From Candidatus Thorarchaeota archaeon (GTDB lineage Archaea > Asgardarchaeota > Thorarchaeia > Thorarchaeales > Thorarchaeaceae): 23,979 nucleotides of DNA. Of this stretch, positions 1-6,689 are shown in pieces. The DNA is taken from the NCBI GenBank assembly GCA_016841005.1, contig JAEORG010000455.1, positions 1 through 23,979 on the forward strand, read 5' to 3'. A program made the translations under genes and the position numbers. Position 1 is the first letter of the stretch, and every line of letters begins with the position of its first letter. Under the pieces are notes generated by a model, which had not been told where the DNA came from, ran no database searches, and saw nothing but the letters and a program-made list of their open reading frames with translations.

Positions 1-452
1 AAATCACAAACTCGAACGCCTACTCGGGAGATTTTGTCAGAATAAGTAGGGCCAATCCCACGTTTTGTTGTTCCAATTTTTTGTTCTCCCTTTCTTTTCT
101 CCTGTAATTCATCGATTTCAATGTGGTAAGGCGTGATAACATGTGTACGCTCGCTGACGAATAGGTTCACTTTGACACCTAAGGTTTCAAGATGCTCAAT
201 CTCTTCAAGCAGCACTTGAGGATCTAATACAACTCCATTTCCTATCACAGTTATCTTGTTTCGTATTGCACCCGTGGGCATTATCCGAAACTTGTAGGTT
301 TCTGAACCTACTTTTACAGTGTGACCAGCATTACTTCCTCCTTGGAAACGAGCAACAATGTCAAATTCCTTTGAAAGTACATCGACTAATTTGCCCTTCC
401 CTTCATCACCCCATTGTAGTCCGACAACGACGAGATTTTGCAAAGATACCAC
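1..452 (-). CDS. purA: Adenylosuccinate synthetase, N-terminal part (cut by window edge)
   Basis: PurA joins IMP and aspartate using GTP, the first step from IMP to AMP. About 150 codons read open to the window edge; the C-terminal part lies outside. The sequence shows the family N-terminus: [15 protein letters not shown] with the P-loop-like GDEGKG, then GGSNAGHTV carrying the catalytic His, then GNGVVLDP, and near the edge [13 protein letters not shown] followed by RVGVRV. Two starts are possible, GTG at 452 or TTG at 443; both leave the GDEGKG motif intact, and no clear Shine-Dalgarno separates them. It diverges from the geranylgeranyl reductase gene across about 100 bases holding AT-rich promoter-like sequence. 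The family call is very secure; the start is not. Confidence 0.95.
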   Translation of the reverse strand, partial: MVSLQNLVVVGLQWGDEGKGKLVDVLSKEFDIVARFQGGSNAGHTVKVGSETYKFRIMPTGAIRNKITVIGNGVVLDPQVLLEEIEHLETLGVKVNLFVSERTHVITPYHIEIDELQEKRKGEQKIGTTKRGIGPTYSDKISRVGVRVCD

Positions 453-528
453 ATTGGTGGCTGGAGTTAATGTCTTGATAACGGTTGTGAATAAAATTAG
501 ACGAATGAGTCAATGCTTGAGGCTTGGA

Positions 529-536
529 TTTATAAC
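529..536 (+). promoter_or_regulatory. Putative TATA box for the geranylgeranyl reductase gene
   Basis: TTTATAAC lies in the purA/reductase divergent spacer. Archaeal transcripts normally begin about 26 bases after the box centre, here near 558. That falls after the TTG at 555 and just before the TTG at 567, so it favours the later start. This is position-based inference. Confidence 0.4.
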
Positions 537-566
537 TAATTCAACAACTGAAATTTGCGAAATACC

Positions 567-1928
567 TTGAAACGAGCAGATGTAGTGATTGTTGGTGCTG
601 GTTCTGCAGGATGCGTTACCGCACGTCGATGTGCAGAGTTAGGATTGCAGACATTACTTCTAGATAGGAAAACAACCGACTCTGTTGGTGACAAGGTATG
701 TGGTGATGAAGTCAGCAAGACACATTTTGAAGCTACTGGGATAGACTTTCCGGGAGCTGATGAAATCTCGAGCGTAGTAGCGGGAGCTGATGTCTATCCT
801 CCTAATCTCCGAAACGAATTAAAAGTAAGAGGCTGGACTGATTTTGACGGATGGACTATTGACCGATTGAATTTTGGGCAGCGTCTGCTAAACGAAGCGA
901 TTAATGCAGGAGTACACTTCAAGGCAAATTGCCACGTCACTGGACCGACATTTAGGGGAGATATGGTAACAGGGGTAACCTACAAAGATCTGAATACTGG
1001 AGATACAACATCGGTTTCAGCTAAACTTGTCGTTGATGCAAGTGGTTTCGCTTCTGTCATTCGTAATAAGATTGAGAGTCCATTGGTTGAAGTTGATATT
1101 GACAAACAAGATATCGCACTCTGTTATAGGGAGATATTGGAACTCAAAATGCCTCTGGCTGAACCAGAGGTTGCAAGAGTATTTCTAGGAGGAAAATATG
1201 CACCTCAAGGTTATGCATGGATTTTTCCTAAGGGTAAAAAAATAGTCAATGCTGGAGTTGGAATCACAGGAGGTCGCGGGAGAGGTTCTCCAAAAGGGCT
1301 CTTCAAAGATTTCAAGGACGAATATCCACTGCTTTTCCGAAGTAAGGTTCTAGATGGAGGAGGCGGTGCGGTTCCCGTTAGAAGACCAATATGGAGTCTT
1401 GTTGGGGATGGTGTCGCATTTGTTGGAGATGCAGCACTAATGGTTAATCCAATCCATGGCGGTGGAATTGGAGCAGGGATACGTGCAGGTATAATTCTTG
1501 GCGAAGTTGCGAAAGAAGCAATTGCACGACGCAATACAAGTGCCCGTGGCTTATGGCATTTCAATACTCGGTATCTTAGTAATTTCGGTAGAAGACTTGC
1601 TTCATTGGAGATATTCAAACGACTACTTGCTGATGTTTCTGACACAGAGATGAACTTTGGATTTGAGAAGCAGATTCTTGAAGCAAGTGACTTAATGGCT
1701 GCAAATAAAGGAGATGGTTTTCAGATTTCAACTTTTGATAAGATTAGACGTGCTAAACGTGGTGCTGGAAATATCAGTCTTCTAAGACGCATTCAGAAAG
1801 CAGCTTCTCTAATGAAGAAAATTGATAGAGAATATACGAATTATCCTTCGAGACCTGAAGGACTCGAGAAATGGAAAGATAACGTACAGAGTATTATTGA
1901 TGCGGCGGTATTCACAAAAGAAGAGTGA
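567..1928 (+). CDS. Geranylgeranyl reductase family FAD-dependent oxidoreductase
   Basis: A flavoprotein of the digeranylgeranylglycerophospholipid reductase family, which saturates the isoprenoid chains of archaeal membrane lipids; some relatives act on other prenyl substrates. The N-terminus has the Rossmann dinucleotide fold (VVIVGAGSAG, then a Glu/Asp-type LLLDRK strand end). It is followed by the family cysteine region GDKVCGDEVSKTHF, and later by the second FAD motif VGDAALMVNPIHGGGIG with the flavin-contacting GGGIGAG. The roughly 453-residue length is slightly above the usual 390-450. An alternative TTG start lies at 555. The gene converges with radA and ends at a shared hairpin. Family membership is secure; the exact lipid substrate is inferred. 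Confidence 0.9.
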   Translation: MKRADVVIVGAGSAGCVTARRCAELGLQTLLLDRKTTDSVGDKVCGDEVSKTHFEATGIDFPGADEISSVVAGADVYPPNLRNELKVRGWTDFDGWTIDRLNFGQRLLNEAINAGVHFKANCHVTGPTFRGDMVTGVTYKDLNTGDTTSVSAKLVVDASGFASVIRNKIESPLVEVDIDKQDIALCYREILELKMPLAEPEVARVFLGGKYAPQGYAWIFPKGKKIVNAGVGITGGRGRGSPKGLFKDFKDEYPLLFRSKVLDGGGGAVPVRRPIWSLVGDGVAFVGDAALMVNPIHGGGIGAGIRAGIILGEVAKEAIARRNTSARGLWHFNTRYLSNFGRRLASLEIFKRLLADVSDTEMNFGFEKQILEASDLMAANKGDGFQISTFDKIRRAKRGAGNISLLRRIQKAASLMKKIDREYTNYPSRPEGLEKWKDNVQSIIDAAVFTKEE

Positions 1929-1948
1929 GTGTGGCTAGGAGCCACCTC
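1927..1948. terminator. Hairpin between convergent reductase and radA genes
   Basis: GTGGCT at 1931-1936 pairs with AGCCAC at 1940-1945 around a 3-base loop. The stem extends by GAG/CTC across a one-base bulge. It sits exactly between two converging stop codons and could serve both directions, although the flanking U-tracts are weak. Confidence 0.45.
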
Positions 1949-1960
1949 ATTCTAATCAGA

Positions 1961-3040
1961 TTATACGTCCCTGATACCTTCCTTAAGGACTGCAAACACT
2001 GCTTCACCTTCAGGTAAATTAGGAGAGTCGACAAGCCTGCAGATTCTCCTTTCGCCTTTAGATTTACGCAGATAACATCGTGTCTGTGGAACGTGTGCTA
2101 GAACATGTCCACCAACAGGAGCAGTGGGGTCTCCAAAGAATGCATCCGGTCGAGACATCACTTGATTTGTGATATACACTGCCATATTGTTGATCTCTGC
2201 ACCTCTTTGTAGATGATGCAAGTGCTTGTTGAGTTTCTGCTGTCTGGCTGCTAGAGTTCCACGCCCGGTGTACTCAGCTCTGAAATGACTTGTTACTGAG
2301 TCAACGACTAGTAATTTTGCATTTTTGTCAGGAGCCATCTCCATAGCTTGGTCACAAAGTAATATTTGATGGTCTGAATTATACGCTCTAGCCCAAACAA
2401 CATTCTTCAAAACCTTAGACGTATCCATTCCCTTGGCTTCGGCCATGTCTACAAGACGCTCTGGCCTAAATGTTCCTTCAGTATCAACGTAGATTGCTGT
2501 TGCATCAAGTCCTCCTTCGTCAAGAGGCAGTTGAACATTCACAGCAAGTTGATGTGCAATCTGGGTCTTGCCGGACCTGAATGAGCCATACATCTCAGTG
2601 ATGCTCTGTGTTTCAATGCCGCCACCAAATAACTCATCCAGAGCTTTGGCACCAGTAAGGATTCTTCCAGCTGTTCGTCGCCTTTCAAGAAGCAGATCAG
2701 CTGTTTCAAACCCTATATCGAGCATATCTCGTGCTGCTTTAATAATCTTGGTCGCGGTGGTTTCTCCAATTGACCCTGCAGCTGCGAGTTCTCCGGGGGA
2801 TGCAACAGCGATAGCCTCGACGCTTTTGTAACCAGATTCTGCAAGTCTTTTACCAATTGCAGGACCTACCCCAGGTAAATCCGTGACCTCGAGACCAGAT
2901 TCGCCTTCAACGCCAATATCGGCGTCCTCATCCTCGTTCTCTTCCTCGAAGTCTTCATAATCCATATCTTCATCCATTAGTCCGTAGACCTCCCTTGGAT
3001 GTATGGTGATGTCTCTTTGCATCACAATACATCCTGCCAT
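1961..3040 (-). CDS. radA: DNA repair and recombination protein RadA
   Basis: RadA is the archaeal RecA/Rad51 recombinase, forming ATP-dependent filaments on single-stranded DNA for homologous recombination. An acidic segment covers residues 22-45. A helix-hairpin-helix domain ([20 protein letters not shown]) occupies about 52-108, and a FETA polymerisation motif lies at 111-114. The ATPase core follows, with Walker A GSFRSGKT at 152-159, [12 protein letters not shown], Walker B LLVVD at 243-247 and TNQVMSRPD. The length of 359 residues is slightly above the usual 320-350 because of the acidic leader. Starts at codon 1 (ATG 3040), codon 7 (ATG 3022) or codon 22 are possible. The Walker A reads SFRS where many archaeal RadA proteins have EFGS. 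The roadblock gene lies upstream on the same strand. Confidence 0.97.
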   Translation of the reverse strand: MAGCIVMQRDITIHPREVYGLMDEDMDYEDFEEENEDEDADIGVEGESGLEVTDLPGVGPAIGKRLAESGYKSVEAIAVASPGELAAAGSIGETTATKIIKAARDMLDIGFETADLLLERRRTAGRILTGAKALDELFGGGIETQSITEMYGSFRSGKTQIAHQLAVNVQLPLDEGGLDATAIYVDTEGTFRPERLVDMAEAKGMDTSKVLKNVVWARAYNSDHQILLCDQAMEMAPDKNAKLLVVDSVTSHFRAEYTGRGTLAARQQKLNKHLHHLQRGAEINNMAVYITNQVMSRPDAFFGDPTAPVGGHVLAHVPQTRCYLRKSKGERRICRLVDSPNLPEGEAVFAVLKEGIRDV

Positions 3041-3061
3041 CCTGTAGTTTCAGGTAGACAG

Positions 3062-3069
3062 TATAAAAA
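3062..3069 (-). promoter_or_regulatory. Putative TATA box for radA
   Basis: On the minus strand TTTTTATA lies about 26 bases upstream of the radA ATG at 3040. This predicts a leaderless or nearly leaderless transcript, and hence transcription independent of the roadblock gene upstream. It is inferred from spacing alone. Confidence 0.4.
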
Positions 3070-3158
3070 TAGCACTAGTTGCATAACCGAGTGAATATAT
3101 GATATGTGAAAAGCTATTCAATGAAGAATACATCTAAAACGAGATCTCGGTTGCTATC

Positions 3159-3482
3159 TTAACTCTTGGTTAATGTGACAAGGATGAATTCCTCTTGAGG
3201 AGCAACTCTAATTCCACCAAGATCAGTCTGAATCTGAATGAATTGAAGAGCGCCACCCTCTTTCACTTGCTTTATGACTTCCTTCGTCTTCCCTATCAGA
3301 GCACTAAGAAGAGCAGATATTTCCTCGGCACGTTCTAGAGAAACGCCCCAAGTATTTATTGGAAATCCTTCTGGACTAATGAAAAGAGCAGCGTATACAT
3401 CCGGAAATTTACTGGTGATATTTTGGATAATTCGCTCGAATATCTCACGTTTTGGAATTGCTGGCATTTGTGGCACATCCAT
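3159..3482 (-). CDS. Roadblock/LC7 domain protein
   Basis: A single-domain roadblock/LC7 protein of 107 residues. The fold is an alpha-beta dimer module that in eukaryotes serves dynein light chains and Ragulator, and in prokaryotes acts with Ras-like GTPases such as MglA. The sequence shows the expected order: an N-terminal helix (REIFERIIQNITSKF), a strand with ALFISPEGFPIN, a long central helix rich in Glu and Ala (LERAEEISALLSALIGKTKEVI), then strands FIQIQTD, GGIRVAP and EFILVTLT. Roadblock proteins are strongly expanded in Asgard archaea, where they accompany small GTPases; no GTPase is visible in this window. It lies 118 bases upstream of radA on the same strand. Family call good; role unknown. 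Confidence 0.88.
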   Translation of the reverse strand: MDVPQMPAIPKREIFERIIQNITSKFPDVYAALFISPEGFPINTWGVSLERAEEISALLSALIGKTKEVIKQVKEGGALQFIQIQTDLGGIRVAPQEEFILVTLTKS

Positions 3483-3609
3483 GGGAGTTTCTCATGGTCC
3501 CTTGATTCAGAAATTGGGGATAAATAGAACATAAGGGTTTTCGTCACGAACCACTAATGAAATTGGAAAAGATTCAAGAAGTCTACGAGGTCCAACTGGT
3601 TGCATTTCA

Positions 3610-4230
3610 ATGAAATTTGCAGATCAATCTCTAGAAATCAAAGGACCTAAAGCAAAGATCGCGCGAGTAATCTCCAGATTGACACCAGCACCGCTCTTCA
3701 ATCTATATGTTGGTGTCATTTTCATATCCACATCTCCTATTGGCATAGGTCCAATTCTCTCCCCGGTATTTGCATTTGTTATTTGTGTAATCTTTATGGT
3801 CATATTACCTATTACTCCAATAGTGATAGAAGCTTGGCGAGGAAATGTCGATCTCGATGTATCTGAGCAATCGATGAGAGGAAAATTCTTCCTCTACGCA
3901 ATTGGCTTCTATATCATATCCTTGGTATTCTATTACTTTGCTCAGTGTACCATTATGTTTTGGCTTTCTGCAGCATACATCACTGTAACGTCAGGTATAA
4001 TGATCTCCACGCATTGGTCAAAGGTTTCAGTTCATGCTGCTGGTGTAGGGGGCCCTAGCACTGCACTGTTAATCATTTATGGAGTTCTTGCATGGCCGGT
4101 TATTATTGTCTGGACGCTTGTTATCTGGTCAAGAGTATTTCTACATCAACATACCCTTCGACAAGCAGTAGCTGGATTAACACTAGCAATAATAATAACA
4201 CTTGGAACATATGTCGTTCTATTATTTTGA
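3610..4230 (+). CDS. PAP2-like integral membrane protein with a degenerate active site
   Basis: A 206-residue membrane protein with about six hydrophobic segments (roughly 28-75, 92-112, 114-133, 148-170 and 183-205, some holding two passes). Near the C-terminus SRVFLHQHTLRQAVAG (174-189) resembles the third PAP2 motif, SR-x5-H-x3-D, with Gln in place of the usual Asp. KVSVHAAGVGGP (138-149) resembles the second motif, with His142 retained. PAP2 enzymes remove phosphate from lipid phosphates or diphosphates at the membrane. The first motif (K-x6-RP) is not clear, so catalysis is uncertain. It is divergently arranged with the roadblock gene, with 127 bases between. A generic PAP2-superfamily label is the most I would defend. 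Confidence 0.65.
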   Translation: MKFADQSLEIKGPKAKIARVISRLTPAPLFNLYVGVIFISTSPIGIGPILSPVFAFVICVIFMVILPITPIVIEAWRGNVDLDVSEQSMRGKFFLYAIGFYIISLVFYYFAQCTIMFWLSAAYITVTSGIMISTHWSKVSVHAAGVGGPSTALLIIYGVLAWPVIIVWTLVIWSRVFLHQHTLRQAVAGLTLAIIITLGTYVVLLF

Positions 4231-4336
4231 GATTTGTAGGGATAAGATGAGTCCGAGCGGGTTTAATTCATATGCTAAGACTACACGGATTAGTTGAGAA
4301 CAGAAGTAAATCTCCAAAAACGAACGGGTTTCAAAG

Positions 4337-4759
4337 ATGACTGATTTGATTACATGCCCAAATTGTAAGAACAAACTCCGAAAAGGTTCAACATTTTGTC
4401 TGAAATGTGGAACCGCATTGGATGGAAGAGTAACCACAGCAAAAGCAAATGATATAGATGAAAATGAAGATGTTTCACTACCAGAATTGGAAGACTGGAG
4501 CGATTTATCCGATGATACCGACCCACTAATGGCGGCAACCCTAGCAGCTGTTGGTGAATCAGAATCCATGCTATCGAGCTCAGAACTAGAAGAGCCAGAA
4601 GTTGAATTACCACCAGCAGAGGATTTGTCATGGGAGGAAGGAATGGAGACTGCATCTTCTCCAATTTCTGACGAATCAAAACAGGAGGTAGAATTAGAGG
4701 ACTCCATCTTGGAGGACGAATCACCTCAAGAAGAACCTGATACTGAGATGATCTCATAA
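4337..4759 (+). CDS. Zinc-ribbon protein with acidic tail; 5' part of a split gene
   Basis: A 140-codon ORF. Residues 7-24 form a zinc ribbon (CPNC...CLKC: Cys 7, 10, 21, 24). The rest is a Glu/Asp/Ser-rich, probably disordered tail. The TAA at 4757 is followed in the same frame by 21 open codons and then the 261-codon TPR-like ORF, so this looks like the front part of one protein of about 424 codons. The peptide DLSWE occurs once before the stop and once after it with different codons throughout, which supports coding continuity. A true nonsense mutation, an assembly error, readthrough, or two coupled genes remain possible. The zinc ribbon is clear; the function is unknown. No strong Shine-Dalgarno precedes the ATG. 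Confidence 0.7.
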   Translation: MTDLITCPNCKNKLRKGSTFCLKCGTALDGRVTTAKANDIDENEDVSLPELEDWSDLSDDTDPLMAATLAAVGESESMLSSSELEEPEVELPPAEDLSWEEGMETASSPISDESKQEVELEDSILEDESPQEEPDTEMIS

Positions 4760-4822
4760 ACACATCCCTCATCAAGAGACCTCTCCTGGGAAACACCTCA
4801 AGATTATAGTCCGGAGATTAAA

Positions 4823-5608
4823 GTGGGAATGCCTTTCAAAGAAGTGTCCCCTCCAAAGGTAATAGATGCAGAAACTAGGGAAGTTACTGAGGCAAGGGAA
4901 CATCTTATCACAGAGGCTCCTGATGAACCCACAAGGGAAGCTGTGACCCATCTATTTCCGCATGGAAGAGGCGATACAACTTCAGATTTTATCGAGAATA
5001 TTGTTGGAAAACCCAAGAAGATAGGAGCAGAAATTTCTCCAGCACTCTTAGAAACTCCAACCTGCCCTGAATGTGGAGCGACAGTTGGTTCTGACTCCTT
5101 TGAATATCCATCATATGTGTATGAAGCGATGGGAAAAGCTAGGATGGATTATGGAGCACAATTAATGAAAGAACTCGATCATGAAAATGCAATTGAGCAG
5201 TTTGAAATTGCCAAGAAACTCTTTGAACACGGCGATATCAATAAAATGGTCGAGGAAGCGACCAAGCATGTTGATGATGGTTATGACGCTATGGCGGAAC
5301 ATCATTTTATTCAAGGTGAAAATCACCTAAAGGAAAAACAATACGAATGGGCCGTTGTTCAATTTAAGAAAGCAAGGGAGCTTTACATGTTCAGTACAGA
5401 TGCTAAGAAACGTGCTAAATGTTCCCAACGTGCAAGAGATGCGTATGAAGAATGGGGCAAAGACCTTGAAGACGAGGGCGACCAACTCTCAAAGGCTGGA
5501 CAGACTAGAGATGCACTTGCTAAATACTCTGGGGCAGCAGAGAAATATCGAGAGGCGGAAAATCCCAAGAAACTACGTGGTCTTGAAAAGAAAATCAAGA
5601 AAGCGTAA
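4823..5608 (+). CDS. TPR-like helical repeat protein with a Cys knuckle; 3' part of a split gene
   Basis: A 261-residue ORF starting at GTG with GGAG six bases upstream. Residues 1-75 are acidic and look disordered. A lone CPEC knuckle sits at 81-84. From about 100 to the end there are paired amphipathic helices of TPR type: YEAMGKARMDYGAQLM with NAIEQFEIAKKLFE, then AEHHFIQGENHLKEKQ with WAVVQFKKARELY, then KAGQTRDALAKYSGAAEKYREA. TPR proteins are scaffolds for protein contacts, so no enzyme role is suggested. The frame is the same as the preceding zinc-ribbon ORF and is open back to its stop. Its stop codon lies two bases from the end of the convergent amidohydrolase gene. Confidence 0.75.
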   Translation: MGMPFKEVSPPKVIDAETREVTEAREHLITEAPDEPTREAVTHLFPHGRGDTTSDFIENIVGKPKKIGAEISPALLETPTCPECGATVGSDSFEYPSYVYEAMGKARMDYGAQLMKELDHENAIEQFEIAKKLFEHGDINKMVEEATKHVDDGYDAMAEHHFIQGENHLKEKQYEWAVVQFKKARELYMFSTDAKKRAKCSQRARDAYEEWGKDLEDEGDQLSKAGQTRDALAKYSGAAEKYREAENPKKLRGLEKKIKKA

Positions 5609-5610
5609 CG

Positions 5611-6540
5611 TCATTTTGGATTGAAACCTGTAAGATCTAAGATGTTCTTTCGAAATATAGAATCGATATCATCATCCGAATAACAAAATTGAGGGCAAAT
5701 TGATCGCACTGCATTATATTGTTCTTCTAGAATATTGTATCTGAATCCACGTGGGAAAAAGGATGAATCTGTTCCAAAAACTATTCGTTTCGGACCTCCA
5801 GCTTTCAATGCCTTTTCAAATATCTTTGTGATTGTCAAGTCGTATGGCAAGTATTTCATCCAAGAGTTTGAACCGCTTGTATCCATGTGAACATTCTCAG
5901 TTTGATACATCAACATCCACACTTCTCTGAAGAAACCTGCACCAAAATGAGCAATCATGAAATTCAGATCTGGAAAATCATGAGCTGGTTTTTGTATATC
6001 TAGAGGATTTCCAAAACGCAGGTTGGCTTCTGTGCCAATAGTAATACCAAAATGCGCAACAACTAGGAGATTTTGTTTCTGAGCTTCCTCATATATCGGA
6101 TATACTCGTTCATCATAAACAGGCATGTTCCATGAAGATGGGTAGAGCTTGATCCCTTGGAAACCATCAGCCCCTGCGCGTTTTACTAAATCAACTGTAT
6201 CTTCTTCAACGGAATTAATCATTGCATAGCCCAAGAATCTCCCAGGAAACCGTTTTCGGACTTCATTGAACTCGTCCCATGATTCTCTATTAATCATCAT
6301 ACCAATAGCAGTGATACCGTACTTATCTAGTTCATCTATCCACATTTGTCCAGGGTCCCAACTCTCATCTGGAATAAAGAAATCTTTCATATCAGTATGA
6401 GCTTGTACTCTATTCTGAATTTTTTTGAGACCATCTTGTCCGTTCTCTGATGCACGTTCTAAAAAGCCCTTCACAGTTGCGTAGGTCATAAAATGTGCAT
6501 GTGCATCAATTACTTCTATACCGATTTTTGAAACTACCAA
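5611..6540 (-). CDS. Amidohydrolase-family metal-dependent hydrolase (TIM barrel, ACMSD-like)
   Basis: A 309-residue protein of the amidohydrolase-2 superfamily, whose members hydrolyse or decarboxylate small acids at a metal centre in a TIM barrel. The metal-binding HxH is in VIDAHAHF (His14, His16). Later come GFQGIKLYPS at the strand that often holds the bridging or catalytic Lys, VVAHFG, MIAHFGAG with further histidines, and the closing Asp in FGTDSSFFPRG. Length is typical. The start is TTG at 6540 with a GGGGG-rich stretch upstream. It converges with the TPR-like gene with two bases between, and no partner gene indicates the substrate. A 4-oxalomesaconate hydratase- or ACMSD-type role is possible but unproven. 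Confidence 0.85.
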   Translation of the reverse strand: MVVSKIGIEVIDAHAHFMTYATVKGFLERASENGQDGLKKIQNRVQAHTDMKDFFIPDESWDPGQMWIDELDKYGITAIGMMINRESWDEFNEVRKRFPGRFLGYAMINSVEEDTVDLVKRAGADGFQGIKLYPSSWNMPVYDERVYPIYEEAQKQNLLVVAHFGITIGTEANLRFGNPLDIQKPAHDFPDLNFMIAHFGAGFFREVWMLMYQTENVHMDTSGSNSWMKYLPYDLTITKIFEKALKAGGPKRIVFGTDSSFFPRGFRYNILEEQYNAVRSICPQFCYSDDDIDSIFRKNILDLTGFNPK

Positions 6541-6640
6541 TTCTAAGCCCCCAGCAATCTGAAAATTCAGTTACTGATGTTATGTATTGAATAATAGTTC
6601 ACAATAGTTTAATTTCATATAAGACTGTTTCAGTAGGTGA

Positions 6641-6668
6641 AAAAGAAAAGACCGCAGTGCTGCGGTCT
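6641..6668 (-). terminator. Intrinsic-type terminator after the topoisomerase VI operon
   Basis: A perfect 9-bp inverted repeat, AGACCGCAG at 6649-6657 and CTGCGGTCT at 6660-6668, is followed on the minus strand by TTTTCTTTTTC. It lies 22 bases past the TopVI-A stop and is the cleanest stem plus U-tract in the window. Confidence 0.75.
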
Positions 6669-6689
6669 AGATTGATTGAAAAAAACACA

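Noticed and set aside
1211..1645. Minus-strand frame of 144 codons inside the geranylgeranyl reductase gene
   Set aside because: It is Pro/Ser/Ala-rich antisense of a well-supported flavoprotein, with no domain.
3557..3613. 18-codon ORF whose TGA overlaps the PAP2-like ATG as ATGA
   Set aside because: Very short, without a clear ribosome site or a similar peptide elsewhere; a chance overlap cannot be excluded.
4350..4796. Minus-strand frames of 148 and 161 codons across the zinc-ribbon ORF
   Set aside because: They lie antisense to the acidic tail; the Ser/Leu-rich content is what reverse reading of Glu/Asp/Ser codons gives. The sense strand has a clear zinc ribbon.
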